Shown here piece by piece: positions 1-5,014 of a DNA stretch of 5,014 nt. The notes beneath the pieces are model-generated. The model was not told where the DNA came from. It saw only the letters and a list, made by a program, of their open reading frames with translations, and ran no database searches. Origin of the DNA: Porticoccaceae bacterium UBA1117 (GTDB taxonomy: Bacteria > Pseudomonadota > Gammaproteobacteria > Pseudomonadales > Porticoccaceae); assembly GCA_002313335.1 (NCBI GenBank), contig DCBC01000103.1:2197-7210 (forward strand), in the 5' to 3' direction. The stretch's first letter is position 1; the number at the start of each line of letters is the position of its first letter. The position numbers were made by a program, and so were the translations under genes.

Positions 1-417
1 TAGCTGGGTAAGACGTTATTTATGATCGGCTAGTTTCAATGGTCGCTTGATCGCAAAATTTAGCCTAACTAGATATTTCAATATTTTCAACTAAGTCGCC
101 CAAGAACATTTTTTTGATGGTATTCAGAAGCGATTTTATACCCTGCAATCCAGACGCTTTAATTGTGGCGAGGAAAACTTGTCCAGTTGGTAAAAGCTCC
201 CGTCGATAGCGATAATAAAGACCGGCGTATCAATCATTGATTGATATTGCTCTATGCCTGCTGAAACCCGCTTTACCTCGGCGTGGCATCGGCTATCTCT
301 ATATTTTCCATTAACATTCTTCGACATGAACGACTCAGGATTTCAAAAGGACTCATTAACTTGTATTACAAGTTAAACTTATGCTTTTTTTTACCTAATC
401 GCCAACTCGAAAACGCA
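1..417. other. Region without a convincing gene; possible decayed leftward ORF
   Basis: No recognisable protein family is encoded here on either strand. On the minus strand an ATG frame at 327-136 gives 63 residues (MSKNVNGKYRDS...), with no good Shine-Dalgarno sequence before the ATG. A second minus-strand frame is open from 229 down to a TAG at 67-65. It reads about 54 residues (YAGLYYRYRRELL..., ending ...NIEISS) but has no start codon near its beginning. The two frames overlap, so one frameshift near 229-240 would join them into a protein of roughly 85-90 residues. I recognise neither half. The section from 328 to 417 is AT-rich and holds a perfect palindrome and an eight-T run (385-392). 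This could be the remains of a gene, a short real gene with an unusual structure, or chance. Confidence 0.4.
356..376. promoter_or_regulatory. 21-bp perfect palindrome, GntR/FadR-type operator candidate
   Basis: Arms TTAACTTGTA (356-365) and TACAAGTTAA (367-376) are exact reverse complements around a single central T. The core TTGTATTACAA (361-371) fits the TNGTNNNACNA pattern known for FadR-subfamily GntR repressors. The one-base centre leaves no room for a normal hairpin loop at full pairing, which favours a dimer-bound DNA site over an RNA hairpin. It lies 42 bp beyond the DoxX stop and 29 bp before the weak 327-136 frame, so it would most naturally control a leftward transcript entering the left side of the window. 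A weak transcription-end hairpin after the DoxX gene is the alternative, but the T run at 385-392 is on the wrong side for that. Confidence 0.5.
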
Positions 418-852
418 TTATTTTAGGCGCTGCAGACCATCCAGTTGCTGAAGCCGTGTCGTGAAATATGTCCAATAAATAATTATAAACTGCAGTGCAA
501 GTCGGATATAGAGAAATGATAATGGAATGTCTGGGAACAGATCCGGATTTACAGCCATGTGAATATTGACAGGAAACACAACAATTAACAGAAGGACCAA
601 ACCCCAGCCTGCCATTGATCGTAGCTTTGGAAATAGGATTGCAACCCCACCTAAGATTTCAAAAAAACCGCTGATGTAAATAGCTTCAGTATGCATTGGC
701 AAATAGGCTGGCATAATGCTTCGGTAAAAATCTGGATTAACAAAATGATCAATACCAATGTTAATAAAGAGAAGTGATAGCGCAATCAGCAAGACTAGGT
801 GCACCCAACTACTGGGTAATTTAAGAAGCCGAATTAAGCGCATCAAAATCAT
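418..852 (-). CDS. DoxX-family four-helix membrane protein
   Basis: A small inner-membrane protein of 144 residues. Hydrophobic segments lie near residues 16-34, 57-75, 81-99 and 112-130, the four-helix layout of the DoxX/MauE superfamily. The motif GIDHFVNPDFYRSIMP (33-48) followed by SGFFEILGG (61-69) and FPVNIHMA (93-100) is typical of the DoxX-like subgroup. Members are poorly characterised; some are linked to thiol or quinone redox chemistry, but no redox cysteines occur here, so no reaction is assigned. I chose ATG 852 because AGGAGA (861-856) lies just upstream. The frame extends to TTG 870, but that codon would place the Shine-Dalgarno sequence inside the gene. The gene follows the esterase stop by 40 nt in the same direction, so cotranscription is likely. 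Family assignment is firm; function is unknown. Confidence 0.85.
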   Translation of the reverse strand: MILMRLIRLLKLPSSWVHLVLLIALSLLFINIGIDHFVNPDFYRSIMPAYLPMHTEAIYISGFFEILGGVAILFPKLRSMAGWGLVLLLIVVFPVNIHMAVNPDLFPDIPLSFLYIRLALQFIIIYWTYFTTRLQQLDGLQRLK

Positions 853-855
853 AAT

Positions 856-861
856 TCTCCT
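856..861 (-). promoter_or_regulatory. Ribosome binding site of the DoxX-family gene
   Basis: The minus strand reads AGGAGA then ATT then ATG. The spacing is short (three nt after AGGAGA, four after AGGAG), but the match is strong. It decides the start at 852 over the TTG at 870 and the ATG at 843, whose spacing would be 12 nt. Confidence 0.6.
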
Positions 862-892
862 ATGAAACAAATTTAGCTATGGTGCTAACTAT

Positions 893-2680
893 CTAATAAA
901 CGCCAGTACTCCCAAACTCCGCAATAATTTGACTCTGTATATTTTTCTGCTCTTGGGTAAGGTCAAAACGATTACAGACCCCACCATTCCAAGCTTTCAT
1001 CGCGACCAAGTCAGGATCGCCTACATTAATTAAAGACTCCCAGACGATTAAGCATCGCTCTAAATCAGAAGGAGCGGCATGGTCACTGAGTGTATCTAAA
1101 AGAGAATCCATGGAATGCAACTCGACATCAGACCGAAGTAGCTCGCTCTTATCAAGATGAATATATGTCGGTAAGCTAGTCGTAAATTGGTCCCAGTTAA
1201 TAGCCATATCTGCACCTGGAGAACCGGTTGATGCAAAGCTACTCCAAGCGCTCATGATAGTTTCCTCCATTTCATCTCTCGCCGAGCCCTCTGGATAGAC
1301 ATAAGATGATATGGGACCGTACTTGTAGTCTCCAGTAACAAACGCAATGTCAGTGCCGTGGGCCGCTCCGAGAATATTGGGGAAATCAGCAAACATTGAA
1401 CGTTCTTGATGGTCCCAGTCAAACCGATACGCATAAAGCTGATCATAGCCAGCCGCCTCTAGCGATTGAAGTGGGATATCAACGCCACGTAGTTTCCATG
1501 CATGAGAGCGAGTCCGTACCCAAAGATTAAACAGCGCAGGATCTTTAATAGTTACGATCGGAGGTAGGAGTTTGGAGAAGCGGTATTCAGTGTCCATAAA
1601 GTAGCGATGTAAACCATTCCACAGAGAAACTTCATCCTTAGTTGCCCCTGCCATCACCGGAACATTTTTTGCATATTGCGGCTCTCCAAGCGCGGCTAAC
1701 AATCCAATGTCAGGTATCACAATCCCATCTCTGGTGGTCAGCGGCATACTATCAATGCCCTCTTCTTTGTAGTAAAGCCCAACAAACTCGCGCGCATTAA
1801 TACTTTTGAGCTGGCGCCTGACTTCTGCTGCATTGTCGCTCGATTTAACGATCTGATTAACAATTTGCCATGAGCCTCTTTTAATTAAGGGGTTTCTAGC
1901 ATTCTCATTAATCGCGTCTAACACACTGTGACTACTCGTATAACCCGACTGCGATATCGCTTTGTGGAACAAGCCATCTGACAACGGTGAGGCTAGTAGC
2001 GCGTAAACGTTGTGTCCTCCGGCAGATTCTCCGAAGATGGTGACATTATCTGGGTCGCCACCAAAGCTATCGATGTTGCCTTTGACCCATTTAAGCGCTT
2101 CTATAATGTCCAACGTGCCAAAGTTTGAAGTTTTGTCCAAGCCCGTCTGAGCGTCTTGAATGGTCGGGTGAGAGAACCAACCTAATGCTCCGAGTCGGTA
2201 ATTAGCACTCACAACCACTACGCCCTTGGCAGCAGCCAACTTGCTATAGTCATAATAGTCTTTCAGGCCGGTAGTGTTTCCTCCTCCGTGTATCCAAAAC
2301 ATCACCGGATAATTTTTTTCCCTAAAGTCAGCAGGCGCTTTGATATCCAAATAGAGGCAGTCTTCTGAACCAACGATTCCATCGCCTTCCACACCACCAT
2401 AATTGCTGGCTTTTTGAACGCAGGCTGTATTCTGTTTGTTGGCAATACGCTGATTAGGAGCAACTAACGCCCGTGGCGCTCTCCAGCGAAGATCACCCAC
2501 TGGGGGTTGAGCAAAGGGAATATCTGACCAAGCCACAACACTCTCTACAAGACTACTTGCCTGACCTTGAACCATCCCGCTAGACGTTTTAATTATTTCA
2601 CCCTCAGAACGGGTAGCGTCATTACCAAACGGGGAGCATGCGCTCAACGCAAAACAGCAAACTAAAAGTGAACGATTCAT
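893..2680 (-). CDS. Type-B carboxylesterase, predicted outer-membrane lipoprotein
   Basis: An alpha/beta-hydrolase of the type-B carboxylesterase (cholinesterase-like) family, 595 residues, predicted to hydrolyse carboxylic esters; the natural substrate is unknown. The N-terminus MNRSLLVCCFALSAC is a lipoprotein signal with lipobox LSAC and lipidation Cys15. Ser at +2 predicts sorting to the outer membrane. Visible motifs are the early family motif SEDCLYLDI (about 105-113), oxyanion-hole HGGG (131-134), nucleophile elbow GESAGG with Ser219, probable acid Glu350 in GATKDEVSLW, and His441 in AAHGTDIAF, so the triad looks complete. Cys87/Cys108 could form the usual family disulfide; Cys543/Cys569 near the C-terminus may form a second. 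ATG 2680 is preferred over the in-frame ATG 2686 because AAGAG sits six nt upstream of it. The gene is first in a likely two-gene leftward operon with the DoxX gene and is divergent from the DmdA-like gene. Its position beside a C1 enzyme does not reveal its substrate. Confidence 0.92.
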   Translation of the reverse strand: MNRSLLVCCFALSACSPFGNDATRSEGEIIKTSSGMVQGQASSLVESVVAWSDIPFAQPPVGDLRWRAPRALVAPNQRIANKQNTACVQKASNYGGVEGDGIVGSEDCLYLDIKAPADFREKNYPVMFWIHGGGNTTGLKDYYDYSKLAAAKGVVVVSANYRLGALGWFSHPTIQDAQTGLDKTSNFGTLDIIEALKWVKGNIDSFGGDPDNVTIFGESAGGHNVYALLASPLSDGLFHKAISQSGYTSSHSVLDAINENARNPLIKRGSWQIVNQIVKSSDNAAEVRRQLKSINAREFVGLYYKEEGIDSMPLTTRDGIVIPDIGLLAALGEPQYAKNVPVMAGATKDEVSLWNGLHRYFMDTEYRFSKLLPPIVTIKDPALFNLWVRTRSHAWKLRGVDIPLQSLEAAGYDQLYAYRFDWDHQERSMFADFPNILGAAHGTDIAFVTGDYKYGPISSYVYPEGSARDEMEETIMSAWSSFASTGSPGADMAINWDQFTTSLPTYIHLDKSELLRSDVELHSMDSLLDTLSDHAAPSDLERCLIVWESLINVGDPDLVAMKAWNGGVCNRFDLTQEQKNIQSQIIAEFGSTGVY

Positions 2681-2686
2681 TGGCAT

Positions 2687-2691
2687 CTCTT
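2687..2691 (-). promoter_or_regulatory. Weak ribosome binding site of the esterase gene
   Basis: AAGAG on the minus strand lies six nt upstream of ATG 2680 but directly abuts the alternative ATG 2686. Normal spacing therefore supports translation from 2680. The difference is two residues and does not affect the lipoprotein signal. Confidence 0.5.
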
Positions 2692-2730
2692 TTTATTATT
2701 AACAGTGAAAAGTTATAGCTATATTCCTAG

Positions 2731-2771
2731 ACGGTATACGAAATTTGATCTCAAAAAGATCACTATACCGT
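2731..2771. repeat. Nested inverted repeat, candidate operator or RNA hairpin
   Basis: The outer arms ACGGTATA (2731-2738) and TATACCGT (2764-2771) enclose a second perfect pair, TGATCT (2746-2751) and AGATCA (2757-2762), around a five-base centre. The outer arms are centred 33 bp apart, about three helical turns, so two protein-bound half-sites would lie on nearly the same face of the DNA. As RNA it would fold into a 14-bp stem with an uneven internal loop (7 nt against 1 nt). It sits 51 bp upstream of the esterase start and more than 220 bp from the other gene, so control of the esterase is the simpler guess. No regulator family is identified. Confidence 0.5.
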
Positions 2772-2844
2772 ATGGCTATTAGAAATTGTGTGACGCGTAA
2801 ACATTGATACAAAAAAAATGTCTTGTCCGCCACTAAGCTGCGTG

Positions 2845-2872
2845 TTTACAGAAGATTTAAGCATGGTATTTT
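2845..2872 (+). promoter_or_regulatory. Possible sigma70-type promoter for the DmdA-like gene
   Basis: TTTACA (2845-2850) resembles a -35 box. TATTTT (2867-2872) is a weak -10 box with a 16-nt spacer. If used, the leader would be about 115 nt. The -10 matches only four of six consensus bases, and AT-rich DNA gives such hits by chance. Confidence 0.25.
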
Positions 2873-2964
2873 TGTGCAATTTAAGGTCGTAATTAGGACA
2901 ACCTTGCCACAAAAAAGGAATAGAATCGCGGCTGAAAAAAGGCCTAATATTAATCCACATTTTG

Positions 2965-2978
2965 GCGGTATTGACCGC
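2965..2978 (+). promoter_or_regulatory. Small GC-rich hairpin just before the Shine-Dalgarno sequence
   Basis: GCGGT and ACCGC pair perfectly around the four-base loop ATTG. The stem ends three nt before the AAAAGG ribosome binding site of the DmdA-like gene, so in the mRNA it could affect ribosome access. It shares CGGTAT with the inverted repeat at 2731-2771. Five base pairs is short and may be coincidence. Confidence 0.25.
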
Positions 2979-2981
2979 GCT

Positions 2982-2987
2982 AAAAGG
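2982..2987 (+). promoter_or_regulatory. Ribosome binding site of the DmdA-like gene
   Basis: AAAAGG lies seven nt before ATG 2995, an ordinary spacing. The same frame could begin at TTG 2962, but that codon has no good Shine-Dalgarno sequence, and the extra 11 residues do not belong to the family's conserved N-terminus. The ATG at 2995 is therefore chosen. Confidence 0.65.
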
Positions 2988-2994
2988 TAACATA

Positions 2995-4140
2995 ATGACT
3001 CAGATTTCCCACCCAGCTTCGATTTCAATTGGCGCGCGCATACGCAAGTCTCCCTATTACAATTCGACTAGAAAACATGGCGCAAAAGCGTTTACGATTT
3101 ACAATCATATGTACATGCCAACTGCCTATGCTGGCAATGATGCTGAGTATCATAGCCTAACCAATGATGTGACCATGTGGGACGTGGCTGCAGAACGACA
3201 AATTGAAATTAAGGGGCCAGATGCCTACGAGTTCGTCAGACGCCTAACACCGCGCAATTTGGAGAAGTGTGAGCTGGGTCGTTGCATGTATATTTTGCTC
3301 ACCGACCACAAGGGTGGCGTCGTTAATGATGCAGTACTTCTGCGCCTAGCTGACGACCAATTTTGGATCTCACCAGGTGATAGCGATGTACTGCTTTGGA
3401 TTCAGGGTGTAGCGGTGAATTCACCACTCGATGTTGAGGTATTTGAACCCGATGCATCCCCTCTCCAAATTGGCGGCCCTAAGGCCCCAATGTTGATTGA
3501 TAAGCTGTTCAAGGGTGCTCACAACAACCTTCGCTTTTATCGGGCCCAAGAAACATCATTAAATGGCATACCAATGATCATTGCTCGTACTGGTTGGAGT
3601 GGTGAAATTAGCTATGAGCTTTACCTCCGTGATCATAAGCGCGGCAACGAGCTTTGGGAACTGGTCAGAGACGCAGGACAAGAATTCAACATAGCCCCAG
3701 CTGCACCAAACACCACGCGCAGTATTGAAGGTGGTCTGCTATCCTACGCCTCAGACATTACTCGAGACGACTCCCCTTACACCATTGATCTGGGTCGTCT
3801 AGTGGACGTTGACCAAGAGATGAATTTTGTTGGCAAGGCCGCGCTAAAGAAAATCAAAGAGGCCGGGGCTGCACGTAAGTTGGTCGGTATCTTTATTGAT
3901 GGGGAAGCGATTAAAGCTCCGCCAGAGCAACGGTGGTGTATTACTAATGATGGGAAAAAGACCGGCTATGTATCACGCTGCATATACTCGCCGCGAGTAA
4001 AGAGCAATATCGGCTTTGCAAACGTCCCCGCTGAACTTTCAGCAATAGGAACATCGTTGACCGTTAAAGCGCCCTGGGGCGACTTAACTGCCACTGTATG
4101 TGATTTCCCCTGGATACCCGCTGAACGAATCAAACGCTAG
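2995..4140 (+). CDS. DmdA-like GcvT-family (THF-dependent) demethylase/aminomethyltransferase
   Basis: A cytosolic enzyme of 381 residues in the glycine-cleavage T-protein fold family, whose members pass one-carbon units from a methylated or aminomethyl substrate to tetrahydrofolate. The N-terminal folate-binding domain covers about residues 17-270 and the C-terminal barrel about 293-375. Several motifs, compared from memory, resemble DMSP demethylase DmdA more than classical GcvT: IYNHMYMP (35-42), MWDVAAERQIEIKG (61-74), LTPRNLEKCELGRCMY (84-99), GGVVND (107-112), GWSGE (200-204) and RSIEGGLLSY (242-251). Asp112 corresponds to the conserved catalytic Asp of T-proteins; the Asp usually before it is Asn111. 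Length is close to both families. No gcvH, gcvP, lipoate or DMSP-pathway gene adjoins it, which argues against a role in glycine cleavage. Substrate is unproven: DMSP, glycine betaine derivatives or another methylated compound are possible, so no symbol is given. Confidence 0.85.
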   Translation: MTQISHPASISIGARIRKSPYYNSTRKHGAKAFTIYNHMYMPTAYAGNDAEYHSLTNDVTMWDVAAERQIEIKGPDAYEFVRRLTPRNLEKCELGRCMYILLTDHKGGVVNDAVLLRLADDQFWISPGDSDVLLWIQGVAVNSPLDVEVFEPDASPLQIGGPKAPMLIDKLFKGAHNNLRFYRAQETSLNGIPMIIARTGWSGEISYELYLRDHKRGNELWELVRDAGQEFNIAPAAPNTTRSIEGGLLSYASDITRDDSPYTIDLGRLVDVDQEMNFVGKAALKKIKEAGAARKLVGIFIDGEAIKAPPEQRWCITNDGKKTGYVSRCIYSPRVKSNIGFANVPAELSAIGTSLTVKAPWGDLTATVCDFPWIPAERIKR

Positions 4141-4144
4141 TTAA

Positions 4145-4182
4145 TTTGCACTAGAGGCTCATTAGCTAGCCTCTGGTGCAAA
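4145..4182. terminator. 15-bp hairpin between convergent genes, putative terminator
   Basis: Arms 4145-4159 (TTTGCACTAGAGGCT) and 4168-4182 (AGCCTCTGGTGCAAA) pair along their full length around an eight-base loop. The only non-Watson-Crick position is T4152 with G4175. This is a U-G wobble in the rightward RNA but an A-C mismatch in the leftward RNA, so the stem is stronger at the end of the DmdA-like transcript. It begins five nt after that gene's stop codon. Its loop contains the TAA stop of the ABC gene and its right arm is ABC coding sequence. There is no clear T run on either side, so classical intrinsic termination is uncertain; it may instead stabilise or separate the converging transcripts. 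Confidence 0.55.
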
Positions 4183-5014
4183 CTGTAGTTTCGCTAGTCG
4201 TGCGTAGAGACTGCTCTTTTCTAGTAGTGTCTGATGACTACCCGTCGCTACATTACGCCCCTCCTCCATCACCACTATCTCATCCGCATGCAAGATGGTC
4301 GATAGACGGTGCGCAATAATAATAGTTGTTCGGCCCTTCATTAGCTTATCTAAGGCAAGCTGCACTTTTCTTTCGCTCTCAGCGTCCAGAGCACTGGTTG
4401 CTTCATCTAACAGCAGAATTCTTGGGTCCTTTAGCAATGCTCGAGCAATCGCAATACGTTGGCGCTGACCACCAGACAAGCGCACCCCTTGCTCACCAAG
4501 ATCACTGGCATAGCCATCTGGTAGCCTGCCAATAAAATCATCCGCGTGAGCCGCCGTCGCCGCAGCGAAAACCTCCTCATCGGTCGCATCTGATTTACCA
4601 TATCGTATGTTGTACATGACATCCCCAGTAAACAGCGTGGGATGTTGTTCAACCACGGCTATCTGCTTTCGCAGATCGGTCAGATCTAGCTGATTAAGTG
4701 CAGTACCGCCGAAGTCTACTGATCCCTCCTGAGGGTCATAGAAACGCTGTATTAAAGCAAATAAAGTTGACTTTCCAGCACCCGAAGGCCCTACCAAGGC
4801 AACCACTTTTCCCTCAGGGATTATCAGTGAAAAGTCATTTAATGCCGCCTGCTTCGGTCTTGATGGGTAATGAAACGTAAGATGAGAAAACGTTAATGTC
4901 GGAGCCAACCGAGTGACATCTATTTTTACCTTTAATGGACTAATAATTTTACTGGGAGCCTGCAACAACTCCATCAGTCGCTCAGCCGCACCCACCGCTC
5001 TCTGCAGCTCACCA
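4162..5014 (-). CDS. ABC exporter (MsbA-like permease/ATPase), C-terminal part
   Basis: The nucleotide-binding half of a fused membrane-plus-ATPase exporter; the transmembrane domain lies beyond the right edge. The frame runs open to the edge: codons before the GTG at 4995 read GELQRA, the usual linker leading to GAAERLMELL, so that GTG is an internal valine and not a start. Counting from Gly at 5013-5011, visible parts are A-loop Tyr49 (FHYPSRP), Walker A GPSGAGKST (75-83), Q-loop Gln123, signature LSGGQ (179-183), Walker B ILLLDE with catalytic Glu204, D-loop SALD, and switch His235 (AHR). All ATPase residues are present, and the protein ends normally with YARLAKLQFAPEAS. Motif style matches proteobacterial MsbA-related exporters that work as dimers in the inner membrane. 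The cargo cannot be read from this half. The gene converges on the DmdA-like gene and is probably independent of it. Confidence 0.93.
   Translation of the reverse strand, partial: GELQRAVGAAERLMELLQAPSKIISPLKVKIDVTRLAPTLTFSHLTFHYPSRPKQAALNDFSLIIPEGKVVALVGPSGAGKSTLFALIQRFYDPQEGSVDFGGTALNQLDLTDLRKQIAVVEQHPTLFTGDVMYNIRYGKSDATDEEVFAAATAAHADDFIGRLPDGYASDLGEQGVRLSGGQRQRIAIARALLKDPRILLLDEATSALDAESERKVQLALDKLMKGRTTIIIAHRLSTILHADEIVVMEEGRNVATGSHQTLLEKSSLYARLAKLQFAPEAS

Larger units (their letters stand above)
2681..2994. promoter_or_regulatory. Divergent intergenic control region
   Basis: This 314-bp AT-rich spacer separates the leftward esterase gene from the rightward DmdA-like gene and must hold the promoters for both. 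Visible items are a nested inverted repeat (2731-2771), A-tracts at 2811-2818, 2911-2916 and 2935-2940, the 8-mer AAAAAAGG twice (2911-2918 and 2935-2942), a weak sigma70-like element (2845-2872), a small GC hairpin (2965-2978) and a Shine-Dalgarno sequence (2982-2987). For the esterase, TATAAC on the minus strand near 2715-2710 could be a -10 box, but no matching -35 is clear. Short reading frames in this spacer look like chance. Confidence 0.6.

Noticed and set aside
356..392. Palindrome plus eight-T run as an intrinsic terminator of the esterase-DoxX operon
   Set aside because: The T run follows the palindrome only on the plus strand, while the operon runs leftward; the leftward side has only a distant TTTT.
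1252..1446. Minus-strand frame of 64 residues inside the esterase gene
   Set aside because: It lies wholly within a clear coding gene in another frame and resembles no family.
2803..2812. TTGATACAA-like element as a second copy of the GntR-type site
   Set aside because: It lacks the two-sided TTGT...ACAA symmetry and spacing of the site at 356-376.
2681..2994. Glycine riboswitch upstream of a GcvT-family gene
   Set aside because: No paired aptamer layout with the expected conserved purine-rich cores is visible; only small unrelated inverted repeats are present.
2763..3028. Leftward frames of 76 and 60 residues in the divergent spacer
   Set aside because: They overlap the start of the strongly supported DmdA-like gene on the other strand, lack good ribosome binding sites and have no recognisable motifs.
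4326..4880. Short frames on both strands inside the ABC gene
   Set aside because: They are shadows of the ATPase domain, whose motifs are all intact in the chosen frame.
4993..4995. GTG as the start of a stand-alone ABC ATPase
   Set aside because: The frame stays open to the window edge and the preceding codons match the exporter linker, so the gene is cut by the window rather than beginning here.

Overview
The window looks like a piece of a marine-type gammaproteobacterial chromosome. This is an inference from protein style: a Lol-type lipoprotein esterase, a proteobacterial MsbA-like exporter, and a GcvT-family protein whose motifs resemble marine DMSP demethylases (DmdA). GC content is moderate by eye and the genetic code is standard. 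There is no mobile element, tRNA, rRNA or CRISPR array.

Layout. Positions 1-417 hold no convincing gene. They contain possible remnants of a small leftward reading frame and a perfect 21-bp palindrome (356-376) of the GntR/FadR operator type. Two leftward genes follow: a four-helix DoxX-type membrane protein (418-852) and, 40 nt upstream of it, a large type-B carboxylesterase lipoprotein (893-2680). These two probably form one operon. A 314-bp divergent spacer (2681-2994) carries a nested inverted repeat and the start signals of a rightward gene for a DmdA/GcvT-family, presumably tetrahydrofolate-dependent, methyltransferase (2995-4140). A 15-bp hairpin separates this gene from a convergent ABC exporter gene (4162-5014). 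The exporter's start lies beyond the window; only its nucleotide-binding half is visible.

How the genes might work together. The esterase would act on the outer membrane or in the periplasm, with DoxX in the inner membrane, and the one-carbon enzyme in the cytosol. The divergent arrangement allows shared control, for example ester cleavage outside followed by demethylation of a methylated product inside. That is only a hypothesis: no transporter, methylene-THF handling gene or DMSP-pathway partner is in the window. The ABC exporter is convergent and probably unrelated. No clearly new multi-gene system is visible. The most checkable novelties are the two regulatory palindromes and the uncertain substrate of the DmdA-like enzyme.
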